This document shows positions 1-12,148 of a stretch of 64,000 bases of DNA, in pieces (position 1 is the stretch's first letter; every line of letters begins with the position of its first letter). Both the position numbers and the translations under genes were made by a program. The stretch comes from Schizophyllum amplum (taxonomy: Eukaryota; Basidiomycota; Agaricomycetes; Agaricales; Schizophyllaceae), in contig VDMD01000073.1 in the NCBI GenBank assembly GCA_007026445.1, positions 62,001-126,000 of the forward strand. The letters run 5' to 3'. The notes under the pieces were generated by a model, which was not told the DNA's origin, made no database searches, and saw only the letters and a list, made by a program, of their open reading frames with translations.

Positions 1-70
1 GTCGCCCCACCGTCAAGCACCTCGACCCCCCTGTGCCCAGCGTGTCCGCGTATGACGGACGAGGGAGTAG

Positions 71-807
71 CGAGGCCGTGCGCGACTGACAAGGGCGGAG
101 GAGGTCGTCCATGATGGCCGGAAGAGGTCCGTCTACGACTGCGGCCTCATGGAAGTCACACTGCCCCCCAAGGGCATCGATGTTGACATCCGCGTGCACA
201 TGTTCCCTTCCAACCAGACCGAGGCACGCGAGGCGCGCAAGGGCTTCCACGTCATCGAGAGCGTGTACGTGCACGTCGATGAGGGCGTCACGCTCGAGGT
301 GCGCGATCGAACCACGCTATCCTGTTCAATGTCTTCAAGCCCATCTTCCTCATGCGCTTCCGCGCCGCGCTCGAGCGCACGCTTTCGGGGCGGATCCGCG
401 GCATGCTCACGTGGGCTGACGGCCTCGCGTTCGACGTCTCGAAGGAGGTGTTTGGCGACGCGGGTGCGGTGTGGAGCGAAATTGGGCGCATGCGCCGGGC
501 GGAGAGCAACACGGCGATGCGCGTTACGGGCACGGGCTTCATCATCGTCTCGGATGGTGGCTCGCTCGCGGTCGGCGCAGAGCCGCAGATCTTGAGCGGC
601 GACAGGCATGGTCCGCTCGCCACTGCGTCCGACAGCCTGAAGGACCGCGCGCGCGACGCGGCGGGCAATGTGAAGGACGAGGTGGAGGCGCGCACCGGCA
701 CGGATATGGACGTCGACATCGACGTCGAGGGTGCGAAGAACAAGGCCCAGTCGCTGTTAGAGGAGGGCAAGCAACAGTGGCAGGGGCATCATCAGTCTGG
801 GATGTAA
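71..807 (+). pseudogene. 3' end of HAM1-like (DUF4449-type) gene, apparent frameshift
   Basis: Partial gene entering from the left edge. The frame through 149-305 encodes LMEVTLPPKGIDVDIRV, with beta-strand-like spacing, and ends near RDRTT. The homologous continuation ILFNVFKPIFLMRF is in another frame from about 301 to the TAA at 805-807. The combined pattern (GIDVDI, then a V.V.V strand, then LFNVFKPIFL) resembles the C-terminal region of fungal HAM1-like/DUF4449 proteins, which belong to the BPI/LBP-like lipid-binding group. The C-terminus is acidic and ends HHQSGM. No GT-AG intron is evident at the frame switch near 300-306, so a one-base indel (real or sequencing error) is the simplest reading. 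An in-frame stop at 68-70 means upstream sequence is spliced or also broken. Family assignment is by remembered pattern; function is not shown here. Confidence 0.5.
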
Positions 808-809
808 AA

Positions 810-1580
810 CCGACTTACCCGCAACCCAAAATTGTAGCGTGCGTGATCAGAAGCGGGTACCGGGGGAAGGTTGCTCTCGCCGCGGCAGGTAAGCCGTTCC
901 CCTTGTCGGTCGGATGAACCCCGCAGATGAAGTAATATCCCTGTAGCCCTTGGAAGCTTGACCAGTCAAGGACATGCCTCACGCCGCTTGTGGGGGTACT
1001 GTTGACCCTGCCACCGAAGGTAAGGTACCCCCCGCGCTGTTTACCCAGAGCTTGCTGATAAACATGTACCGACCCCAGGGTGGCACGTCGCGTATTCAAC
1101 GCCGGCAACTACGATCTCGCCGCTGACAGCATTGCCTCGGACAGGTTTTTCCCTGCAACTCTCGGCCTCAACATGTCCTGAATCACCGTAGCCACCATCC
1201 GTTGTCAGATCCTACGACCGAGTCCCTTCAGAATACCAGAACAATGGGTTTTGAAGTGTTGAGTTTTCGGTGAGGTGCGCGCAAGGACGCGGTTAGGCGT
1301 CGAGAGTGTATGTGCGTGTGAACAAGGCGTTGGGTCGCTTGCCTCGCAAACGCATGCCCTTCGCCGGTGCATTTCTGGTATATATACGAAGTACAAAAGT
1401 AACTAGAAAGTTCGTCTTTGTAAGCAATTAGTAAGCCACCTACAATGGCTGTGCAATCCATTGTTCTCCATTGTTCTCGGGCTGGCGAGTCGCTGACAGC
1501 CGTTTCCTCAACATGAAGTGATGTCAAGACAACATCCTATTCTTTGGTGTGTTTGCTTGCCGTGCGATGAGCGCCATAGC
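810..1580. other. Intergenic stretch, nothing assignable
   Basis: Starts right after the stop of the HAM1-like gene. Open frames are short and lack recognisable motifs or convincing splice-linked coding. I see no repeat with clear ends. Confidence 0.4.
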
Positions 1581-1584
1581 TGAC

Positions 1585-2650
1585 CCTCATCGCAGCTAAG
1601 GGCAATGAATTTGTGCAATACTACGGCTACAAGTACGAATACAACGCTCCATACGCGCTCGACGAGGTCAAGTTTTCCAAAGGCCAGCGCTGCATGTGCC
1701 TCGGTGAGTTATTGTTTCCCTCATCTTACCTACTTCTTTACTGATGTCTCGTGTAGTTACTCGGGAGGATATTCCAGGGCTTTGGCACGAGGCGCGAGTT
1801 CTCGGCGGTCGCTTGCGAGGGCGATGGGGCCCGAGGGACGCGGTGGCGCGGCCTTCGGCCGTACATAGCGCCGGTGCGCAGCGCCGCCGTGCTCGTGTCT
1901 GTAGAGCCCCTGCGAGTTTCGGGAGGGAGTTTGTCCCGGCGCAGACAATAAGTAGAGGGCGAGCGAGAGCGAGGTGCGAGTAACATGCCTGGGAGCCAGA
2001 TTTCATGTACTAACGTTGTTGCAGCAGCGCAGGCGACGACTAGACGCATCACCGCCCGGCGAGCGGCCTCCTCAACGTTCCCTACCTTGTCAAGACGCGT
2101 CATTTCAAGGACCTCGACGTCCACAACACGCACACCATGGCCATGACGACGCTCTCGCATTCGTCAAAGCGCCAAGCTTCGTACTTCACGGAGCATCGCC
2201 GTAGGCGATGAGCAAATGTATCGCCGTCCGGTGAGCGAGGTGAGTAATTTAGTACGTTTGGTCCATGTCGCTAAGTATCGTAGTGGGCTATTTCATCCGG
2301 GTAACGTCGAGTATGTACTATCCCGCGCTTTCCACAGAGTCTGCGCTCACCACAGCGGAGTGATTTGCGGGCAAGACCATCCGCAAGCCCATTGACTTTG
2401 CTAGCGATGTCTGTTCTACTCGCCCGTGTTGCCGTCATCCGTGTCGACTCCCAGCATGCCTGTGGCGGCACTAAGACCCACGTTGACATTCAAATCACGG
2501 CGCCCGCGCCCGTCCGTACACGCAGCACCGTCACCCGCCTACTCCAGCACCTGCGTGCAGATTCGTTCATTGAGGCGAGTCCTCTGTGCTCGTGTCTGTA
2601 TTCAACGCTGAGCAGGCTTTTTAGCTTTCGCAATTAAAAAAAAAAGATTC
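1585..2650 (+). other. Possible broken or spliced coding exons, unidentified
   Basis: At 1597-1700 one frame reads EFVQYYGYKYEYNAPYALDE and ends at a plausible intron donor (GTGAGTTATT near 1702) with an acceptor GTGTAG near 1755. Downstream fragments such as NVPYLVKTRHFKDLDVHNT (near 2075-2130) and VIRVDSQHACGGTKTHVDIQ (near 2440-2500) look protein-like but lie in different frames with weak splice signals. The stretch ends in an A-run at about 2635-2645. I do not recognise the protein. It could be a decayed gene or exons of a multi-intron gene. Confidence 0.25.
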
Positions 2651-5460
2651 CAACGCGGCGGCGGCGGCGGAACTCTGTAAAGCGCGAGATTGGGTTGCAG
2701 CTTGTGGCTGAGATGGATAAAGCACGTAAGGCGGCAGCGGCGCTACTGGGGGGGACGTAAAAGCGTGCGGTGGCACACGCAGCGTTAAGAGGGACGCCTG
2801 TGCATTTGCGGGCGGCGGACGCGCGCGGCAAGGTAAGTGTGGTGATATATATGCAGTATATACCTTTTGTAGCGCGCTGTGAGTTCCGAGGCTGAGAGAC
2901 CGAACACGCGTCTCAGCGGTGAGGGTCAGAACTGATTTGTATACGGAGATAGCTAGAGACAATGAACACAATGACTACCTAATCGGGAATGTCTAAGCGG
3001 AGCTGCCATGCGCGTTCTAAGCCCAGCGCGGACCCATACCCTACACTTTGTTGTGTTAGGGATGGATGGCTTGCCGTTGACAAATTGAGGCAGTATGATG
3101 AGTCGAGTGAGGTGCAGAGAACTACGAGAGGGTGAGTTGAGACTAAGAAATGCGAGACAATGGCAGTGGGATGAGTGAGAATGAATGAGTAGGCAGGTGA
3201 GGGGTGCTTGGGTGTGTTTGGTGAGAATAGATGGGATACAGGTGCCGCGAACTACGGTTTGCGTGAGAGAGCCGTGAGTACACAAGGAATGAGCTACTGT
3301 GAGTAAGTCAGAACTCGGCGAGCAGTGCACGGGAGAGATAATGGGGATCGAGCAACGCGCGGGGCGTGAAGGAGTCAGAGAAAGTACGAGGGCGTGCGTG
3401 CGAGAGAACACTGGGACTGGGAACTTATGAGGCGATGCAGCAGCTACCAAGGAAGAGAGAAGGTAATAACGAAGGCGAAAGCGAACAGAGGAGGGCAGAA
3501 GGATTGGCCGAGACAGACCCGGCGGCGAGGACGTACTCGATGCGATCACTTCGAAGGCCTCGGCAGGCTGACTCGTAGGAGGTCCACTTGTACACCTGAG
3601 GGTACTCCAGGACGGGGCATAGAGCGTCAGCGAATCGATATATTTGATACCTACAACAACTACTGGGTACAATGCTCTCGAGGGGACTCACGAGGTGCTT
3701 CGTGGTCGGGCTCTGTATTTCGTGATTTGTCCCTGAGTCGCTCTCCACGGAGCGCAACGCGACGAGTACGTCGCGTGTACCCTCAAGAGCATGAGTAAAT
3801 GACGGTATGCTTTCGGACTTCTTCTTGATGTGTGCGTAAGAGTTGGCTTGTCGCCGTTCAACGCAGCGTCGCCTGATGGCGGCTGAAACACCTCGCTCGT
3901 CTTCGACGTTGCGTCGGGATGCTCCCTTACGCGTAAATCAGCAGCATGCACCTCGCCTGTAGTGTAGACGCCCTCACCTTTCTCACTTGCCGATAGGCAA
4001 GTACAGTGCGCTTTGTCGGAGTCCTTATTCCTCGCTCTTGCGCGTTGAGGCAGTCGCACCTCGCAAGCGAGGTTAGCTGCGCGAGACAAACTCTCCGTTC
4101 AATGGTGATCTGCTGCGACTTGAACGGTAAGCACGTACCTCTAGGCTGGACGCTCTCAGTGGCCGCCTTCAGGCAACTCACTCGAGACTTGACTGTACGC
4201 AAGCTGATGCCCTCGGCGTAAAGCTTCACCGTTGGCCATCATCCACTCCTAGTCATGAAATCAGCGCCACTGTGGCAAGTGCAGAGCAATCAAGGAACAT
4301 GCCTTAAGTTCACGGTCAACCCAGAGCGCGCGAAAGCGACGACACGCGTCACCACGAAGGGCGGTCATAATGCAAGCGCGTGAACTCGTACCTTCACGCA
4401 CTACGTTTAAGACCGAGGCGCCGTGGCACCACTAGCGTGCATCGTTATTGTTTGGCAGGTGCGAAGGTCCTTTGAGACCGCCCGTGTCGTCCCCAACGAT
4501 CCCAAATCGGCGAGGGAAACGTCCGACCTGCAGAGAGGCCGTCGTCAGAAACCCGGGCAACAACTTGTAAATCACTACTTTTCTCGTGCAGGAATGCTGA
4601 GTATGGACTTGAGGGAGTCAAGTACGCCGCTGCGGCAAGCGCTGTGGAGGGTTGCGGGCGGTGAGCAACCCAATCCGTTCAAAATGTCATTATCATGTGA
4701 AGACTCACCGGGAAACGTGAGCGAGTGTACTGCACAAGATAACGTGCCGAACGCCAACTTGAACACCGACGTGGACTCTGATATGACTGGTGTCAGCAAG
4801 GCACGTGAAAGATGCCGCTTGATGAGAGGTTTAGATGTTCAACTTGTTGTCGGTACGTTGGGCAGTCGGCGTGTTGCGACCGTACCTGAGAACGAGTTCA
4901 TCAACGTATGATATAACGGCGATGTCGACCAAGTCGCCGCCACTCTCTGCCGCAACGAGCAGCAAGGTGCATCCGGGGAATCAGGCGGCGTGCACCTCGA
5001 AAGACGTCGTAAGGATACACAGCGCGACGCTGGCGCCGTCCCGCTCGTAGATAGACGCCATAAAGATAAGTGAAGACGCTGGGGACGTTGGCAAAGAGGA
5101 GGGGACAAAAGAACGAGACGATGGGCGGAAAACGAACGTGGCGGCGGCGCGGGACGCGAGCGATCGGCGAATCGGTCCGGATACCGGTCAGCGATCGCGA
5201 CTACGAGGACCGAGCGGCGACTTGTTCCCGACCGTGATCGTGATTGACCGGTGACCCCCCGCTGCCTCTCGAATTGTTGTCGCCGAACTCGTCGCCTTGC
5301 CCGATATGCCGTTGGCAGCCCGCTCTGTGTACTCACTGCATCGGGTATCAACGGTGCTGATGACGGCCCGAGGAGTCAGGCAAAACGTCCGGACGTGACA
5401 CGCTCCGTTCTCCCTTACCCCTCGTCGCCGTCAACATCGTCAGACGCATCTCCACGACGG
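2651..5460. other. No confident gene; GGC run and short open frames
   Basis: Contains a short GGC run near 2655-2670. An open frame on the plus strand at 4423-4911 has no recognisable motif and no supporting neighbours. I cannot support a gene, RNA or mobile element here. Confidence 0.35.
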
Positions 5461-7000
5461 CGAGCACATGTATTTTGAGGTGAGTATCCCGTCCTTCGCG
5501 TCACATCCTCGCTCAATTGCATCTAGTTTGCCCACCATCGCACTCAAGCTCCATATGGAACCTCAAGGCTATCCGACACTCTCCCGCTCTCCATGCCCTC
5601 AGCTTGTGCCCTCGCCCTCGCCCTTGACACCTCTCTCTCACTATCGTCCTTTTCCTCGCGCCTTCAAACTCACCCGCACGCCCTCGCCTATGACTTCGTC
5701 ATCTCGCCTTCACCTACGCCCATGCCTTCGGTATCCCACTGCGTGCCCTCACGATTTGGGAGTCTGTCGGACAGATGCGACGGGTTGTGATGGGAAGAAC
5801 GGTTTTGGGGAAATCGGCAGCGCGGCGGGGAGGTGAACGACTGGCTTGTTATATGTGCGAGGCCTGACAATTTCAGGTATCTTGCCCTGCCCTTTCTGTG
5901 CCCATCTGTGCCCATCCGTGCACGTGCCCTCGACACGTTTGCACTCCCCCGACGTATCATTGGCCTAAAATCTTGCCGGCACAGGACAGGTGAGGACGAC
6001 TTCTGGGGGTTTGGAAGCGCCCGCTCACGTTGGGAGGCTGCTGCGTATGTCCGGCCGGTGTTGCACATGTTGGGCAGGTGCCGTGCGTGTTTGGAGTGCG
6101 CCGTGCACGCCGGGAAGGTGCGTGACGCGTTTATATAATATATGGGTTTTGACGAATTCTGGCAGCATACGAGTCATGAAGCAATGTATCAACGTCCAGC
6201 GAGCAGCATCTTTGCTTCTGCTTTGCGGTCATGTTCCTACCCTACCGGTGCGTCCTCGCCTTTGCCGCCTTCTTCGCGCGGCCAGCGCTCTCGTCGTAGC
6301 GATGGCCATATGGTATTACCTCTCAGTATTACTTAGTTATAGTACTCAGTCATAGTAGGGGGTCCTCGATTGAAAGGGAGCGGGAGCCTTTGCAGTATTG
6401 TCTTGATAATATCTCATTTTAATGCAAAATCATGTGATGCTCATCATGGTATTTGTGAACTAATATGCAGGTCTCGTATATGCCCTAGGGCCACTCTACT
6501 AGTAAGGTCGACTGACCTAGGCAAGACAGCCTGGAAGTCGAAGTTGCATCCAGAAGACGTACAATGATCAGGCAAGTGAGAACAAAGTAGTACTTCAGAA
6601 CAACAATGGTATATACAAGAACACGTACGAGCACGACGATTTGGATTATAGGTAATGCAGAGAGAAAGGAACGGAATGGGATACATCGTACAAGAAGAGC
6701 ATATCGTTAGCGAGATGTTGACGAGACGATGATGGGAGAATCTTGAGTTGGTCAAGCCATGGAAGGGAGGAAGGCGATGAGACAGACATTAAATGATGGT
6801 TCGTAGTACATGAGCATTCTCTATACGTAGCGTGGGGAGCATAACACGACGTGAAAGCAGGGAATGCAGAGCAGGGGGGACACGAATATGATAGAGAACC
6901 CAGAAATATAACAGCGGGCACGCAGCGCCCGACAACCACGGCTGGAAGACGACGAGGAATGGAAAAAGGGGCGGCGCGAGCTCGTGAGGCGACAGGCGAC
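5461..7000. other. Low-complexity pyrimidine-rich tract and 3' flank
   Basis: At 5585-5760 the plus strand is built of imperfect short repeats such as GCCCTCGCC and TGCCCTC, and a similar TGTGCCCATC pattern recurs at 5895-5930. No domain is visible. The segment from about 6640 to 7007 lies downstream of the minus-strand Zn2Cys6 gene and may include its 3' UTR, or a further exon if the GT-like site at the end of its last exon is used. Confidence 0.3.
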
Positions 7001-7007
7001 GCGCCAC

Positions 7008-8650
7008 TCACACAGACGTGGCGATTCCAGACGACGACGAGGGCTCCGCGTAGTGCGCGTCGTCCTCCTCGTCGTCGCCAGACGGCCACATGCTCTCCGG
7101 GTCGTAAATCTGCATGCCGTCCACGCCGGGCGCAGGCGGTGCCGCGTTGTGCTTCTTGCCCCGTGGCTGCGGGCTGCGACGCTGCGGCTGGCGCGCACGT
7201 GTCCCGCGCCTGTTCTCCGTCGGGTACACGCAGCTGAGCCCGCGGCGTGCACATTGGCTGAAGAGGGTGAAGCAAAAGAGCGTCAGCATCACTGCATGAC
7301 AGCTAGAAGATCGCGTCCAGAACATCGCGGCCAGAACCAGATGGTCCCGATAAGAAGCGCCATTGGCTCCTCCGATGCCCATGGCGAGTCATGAGGCGAT
7401 ATGCGCGGGACCAAGGGATCCGGGAAGAGCGCGATATAAAAGGCGGCGAGTGGCATGGGACGTGGTGGTATGGAGGGAACAGACTCACTTGCACGTATTC
7501 GAGCCCGCCGCTGGGGCCCCGCAGGCGATCTTGCGCCCTCTGCAGAAGAGGCACGCGAGCGGGGGTTTCTCCGCGCCTGGCGTCACGACCTTCTCGAGGG
7601 GCAGGAGGGCGACCCTACCCCTGCGGTTCCCCATGCTGTGGTGCCGACGACCCTTAGCGAGGGCGGCGGCGGCAGCTGCTGCCTCGGTCGGCGACGTCAT
7701 GGGGATGCTGGGGTACGGCCTTGGTGGCGAGCGATGTTGGCGGGCCGATGCCGGCGAGTCCAGGTTCTTCGCCTCTCGCGAGGTGTTGATCGGTGGCACA
7801 CTGAGCTGGGTGATGCGGGGCTGCCGGGGCTGCTCGTCGGGGTCGCCGCGAGCCGTCGTGGACATCGGCGTCGTGGGAGTGATCGGGGGCGGGGTAGGGA
7901 GGTACTCGAGGTAGGGCTGCGGGTCTGCGGGTGTGTTGTGGGCGCGCGGTACGGCTTCTTGATGAGCGTAGTCGGCGGCGGGGGCCGATACCGACTGATC
8001 AGCGCGTGCGGCATCGCGGTACCAGTCGCAAGCGGCGTATCCTATCTGCTGTCAGGCGCGTCTCGTCAGTGACGACGCTGGGCAGACGGGCGGTGGGTAC
8101 TCACCTCGTAACCGACGGGCTGGCTGTCGCCAAACTGCGGAGCGGGGTGATACCCGCTGCTTGTCTGTTCCGCCTCGCCATACTGAGCGAGACAGTCAGA
8201 CGCAGCGGGGCCGTAGGTCTGGCCGCTTGAGGCTTCCGCGTGAGTGGCATGATATGAAGAGCTGCACGCGTAGGAGGAAAAATCCGTGGGGGACAGGGGA
8301 GTAGAGGGGATGGGGGCGTGGATGCGTGCGGCGATCTGCAGCTCTTCCAAGTACTGGTCAATATGGGTGGGCTCCACGACGCCGGGGTTGTGAGACTTGA
8401 TGACACCGAGACGCTCGTGGTGAACGCGCGCGGCGGGGAACGTATTGTAGAATCGCGCGTCGATGTCGCGCTTGGACTGCTCATAAATGTCATCGTCGTC
8501 GTCGTCGTCCTGCGCTTGCATGAGCTCGTCGCTGACTCCAGCATCCAGAAGACATACCAGGACATAGCCCGGATAACGTTCCATCTTGATCTCGGGCTCG
8601 TTAACGCAGACAGGTGACAGTGGCAGGGGTGAGGTTCGAGGGCATGACAA
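7008..8650 (-). CDS. Zn2Cys6 (fungal binuclear cluster) transcription factor
   Basis: Nuclear DNA-binding regulator by family. Three exons: about 8650-8105, 8045-7489 and 7257-7008. The binuclear zinc cluster sits near the C-terminus and is split by the last intron: ACLFCRGRKIAC on exon 2, then CNQCARRGLSC completed by exon 3. This gives C-x2-C-x6-C-x9-C-x2-C-x6-C. The N-terminal two thirds is acidic and proline/serine-rich, with a poly-Asp run near residue 50 and a poly-Ala run before the cluster. The start could be 8650 or the later Met beginning MERYPGYV (near 8583). The stop at 7008 overlaps a donor-like GTGAGTGG, so one more exon is possible. The cluster and following VYPTE.RRG match a common Agaricomycete subfamily. 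Target genes unknown. Confidence 0.8.
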
Positions 8651-8659
8651 GGGCGCGAG

Positions 8660-11600
8660 TGCACTCTAAATAACGCCAGTTTTGATCATCTGACACGCGT
8701 CGGCTCTCCCGGCAGACATTCTTCTGGCCATCATGTCGATGAAGATCTGATCAGCCTCGCATATCCAGGTTATCGCAGCGCAGCCCCATTCTGGGCCCCA
8801 CAAGCCATCTCGATTCTCCATGCTCTTTTCGGTGTTCGAAATACAGCTCCTGTCCTTCAGTGTTTTCAACAACACATGCCTGACCCCTACCATAAGATAA
8901 TGTCCCCTCCCTCTTGCTTTGCTGCGCAGAAGCAATGCCCCTACCAGTACTCTCTGCAAGGATATAATCATGAATTCGGAAGGTGATTTTGTAGATATGA
9001 TTCCTTTCTGCTTCCGTTTTTCCCCCGGCGGAATCAATTCTCATCACATCAACGACCAGGGGGCCCTCGTCCGAAGATACCGCTGATTCAACCCTCAGCC
9101 ATCAACCTCCGAAACAAAGGACCGTAAACATAGCGGCGCGCCCGATCGGCAACATACGCAAATATCGGGAACTGCCGAGAACCGCCCAATTCTGACCGCA
9201 CGCGGTCAGATTCGCGCCGCCGTCGGACTTGTGCCCTCCCATGGCGGTCGTTCCAGGTAGCTTAGATTAGAAGCATTACGAGACCTGCTTGTCAGGTTTC
9301 GTTTTACCAGAGCGGAATTCAGCACCATCAGTAACACAAAGCGGCACTGCCACATTTCGGCAGTTTCCGGTTTCCGCTGCTCCGTCTTCCAAAGTTCTTG
9401 GAATCTTGTGAAAATAAATCAGCGGCTTCCCTGAAACGTCTGCCATCGTTCTGCGCAAGAATTATGCGAATCGACCGCGTTGGCGTGGCTCTATTGGGCG
9501 AGAAAGAAAACGTGCTCTTAGCTCCGTAGAGCATTTCAAACGCCATCATTTCTGGGCCCCTTTTGGAAGACTGGCCCGAGACCCAGTCTGCCAATGTTGT
9601 TGAGGGCGCCTCGCTTAAAAAGTGGATAGACTTAATTGTATGGGTCCTTTAATGCACTCTATTTTTTTTCGCTGCGAAATTCCGCCTGTGAAAGGTTGCA
9701 GAGCGCCGGAGGTGGTTGACGCTGACCGCTTTGACTCCAGAAATGATGGGACTTACGGCAGTTCCCGGCCAGAGATCGACGGCGCCGCGCGCCCTCTCGT
9801 GCCATCTTCCACTGAACGCTCTATCCACCTATGTGCTTCCGGGCTTCAGTCGGCGTGCTCTTACCATCCGCCTACCATGTCCTTTAATAATAACCTTATC
9901 GACGTTGGATGCGGCCATTCGCAAGGGAGCTGCTCTGTATTTCGTGGATGAGACGGGTGGATGAGGCGGCGCGGGTGGCGTATCTTCTGCAGGTGCGTCT
10001 CTATGCTCGGCCGGCGGGTACATAACTGAGGAAGCCCTGTAGGACGTTATAATCATAATGACATCCACGCCATCAGTTGCATGACAGTGCATGCAGGAGA
10101 AGGGGCGCTGGCCAGAGCGCCCCGCGGTGAAGCTCTTGGTTCCAGAGGGCTTGATGCGCAAGCGTGTGCTCGCGATGCGGCTGGTGCTGCAGGATTGTGC
10201 CGAGAGTACGCGGGGCGTGGCGTGCAATGGGATGGGCTGGGCGCGGCATGGTACGTCGTTGCGGAATAGCTCATTAACAGGCGCGTTGTGCTCACCAACC
10301 CGTAGTCTCTGGCCATAGCCGCGATGGATCTGCGAGAGTACGCAGACGCGCTTTGGGGCACATGATATGAGCCGTGCACAGGATATGAGCTATGCACAGG
10401 TGCGTTCCACTCCTTCGCGCAGAGCGTACGCTAAGGTGTCCACCAGGACGCATCGCGTGACGGTGGTGTATACGTGCGCACTGATTCCATCTAAGAGATC
10501 ATCCCATACGCTCATCTTCCCCCGCCCGCCAGATACGTCGAGCCGCTCTGTTGGCTATCTGCCCGTCAAGGTGGGATGCGGGATCGCCCTTCCGGAAACA
10601 TATGTACCAGCATCGGCGGGTATGTCCGTTGCGCCCGTCCCCTTCGTCTCGTATCGCATTCCGTGTCGAGGGCGACCCGCACTGAGCTCTCATCGCACCG
10701 GGAACTTGCGGTGTTGCTTGCGACAATACCGGCGTCCCCCTCACGTCCTCCCTTCTACGCCATCTTATCCGAACGCTGACCTGTCTTCAAGGTAGTGCGC
10801 TTGCCCGCGTGCCCGTGTAAACCTGTCGATAAGGAACATAGACGCTATAAAACGCTGCAACCCCGGATGCGAGTGCGTGGTGACGCTGGGCGAATGTACC
10901 ACGACATTGCAAGGTGAGCAGCCGGGTTGTCCTTTAGTTCCCTTGCCAATCGCGTAACGATACGCTTAATTACGCTCTTCTAGATCATACATACGATGCT
11001 ATGGGCACGCCGAAGGCATGCGTGAACGCGCTAGACAGTCAAACGGATGCGTGATGTTCATAGTATGTACTCCGATGTTCTATATACGTCTGTTAGCGAC
11101 TTACCACGTACCTGCAGGCGTCGCCTGTCGACCGGGTGTGTATGTGTTGTTCTGCTTCTTGTTGTTGTCCGTCGGCCGGGTTTGCTTCTTCGTTTCACCT
11201 GGTAAGTCGCGCAGTCGCATTCGGTCCACCGGTCTTGCATGTTCGACCTTCTCCGTTGTCTTGCTGTGGTCGTTGCTTTGTGCTAAAGTGTTTAGCAGGA
11301 CAGTGCGTCCGCTGCGGTATAGGGGCGGAGGCGGGGCATAAATTGGCGTCGGCGACCTGCCGTCATGAGAACCGTGACCTGTGAATATTCGTCGTTCCCT
11401 CTGTTCATGTACCTGAATACATTCCTTGCATTCGCTCAGTCGCACTCCTTCTTTCCTTCCTCTTCCCCCTGCATTCGTTTGCTGAACCGGTGCTGATGTT
11501 GACATTTTGTGTCGCCTATCCTGTCCGTATACACGAGGAGGCTAAGTTCCTCCCGTCTAGCGTAATCTCCGTTTCGCCGTATCTGACGCCCCTTCAGCGC

Positions 11601-12130
11601 TTGTTTGCCGCGTGAAACCAATGTAGCACAGGTATATTGTATGCTCGTGAACGAACTTGGGAGTACTGCCGTGCTGGTCCGCCGCGAGTGCTGCTTGACG
11701 GTTCGCATGTACGTCCTGTGTCCATATCCGCATAATTGCCCTGATTAGCCCAGGTGCAGCCCGCGGCGTATATCCCGCCTCGGGCAAGATCAAAGCGGTG
11801 GATGGTCGACGATAAGGTGTCCCTTTTTGGGGGTGATTTGTCCTTGATAAGATCGCCCTTTTCGGCATGTGCTCAGTTGCGTTGGATGCGCTGTCGCCCT
11901 GTTATTTTGTCATCGGACGCGTCGGCGGGCGGGCGGTTTTGGGCGGAGGGTTGGTGCCGTCGTTTAAAATGGTACGTTTCTCTTCCGGTATACGCTTCCT
12001 GCTTTCTTCGCCCCTCTTCGTTCATTCAGCAGATCGTCCGCCCTTTATTTTAGTCCCATTCTGCCATGGACGCGTTCGTCTTCTCCCTCTTGTCCAGTCG
12101 TCTTCGTTTATCTGATAGTGCTTGTGTAGC
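8660..12130. other. Intergenic or decayed sequence, weak coding only
   Basis: No gene can be assigned firmly. Inverted 12-mers (CATCATTTCTGG near 9544 and CCAGAAATGATG near 9739) and repeats of CGGCAGTT(T/C)CCGG near 9357 and 9759 suggest an old, decayed transposable element between about 9160 and 9800. A minus-strand open stretch at 9829-10330 could be exonic but shows no motif. Confidence 0.3.
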
Positions 12131-12148
12131 CTCCGTCTCTACGAGGGG

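Noticed and set aside
2635..2646. A-run as a retroposon poly-A tail
   Set aside because: Single short run with no upstream LINE or SINE-like body and no target duplication seen.
9191..9210. TCTGACCGCACGCGGTCAGA near-palindrome as an operator
   Set aside because: Short, single, and in a region with other repeat debris; no gene beside it.
10053..10397. Minus-strand open frame that might be a short gene
   Set aside because: No motif, competing open frame on the same strand, and no splice-linked partner with coding character.
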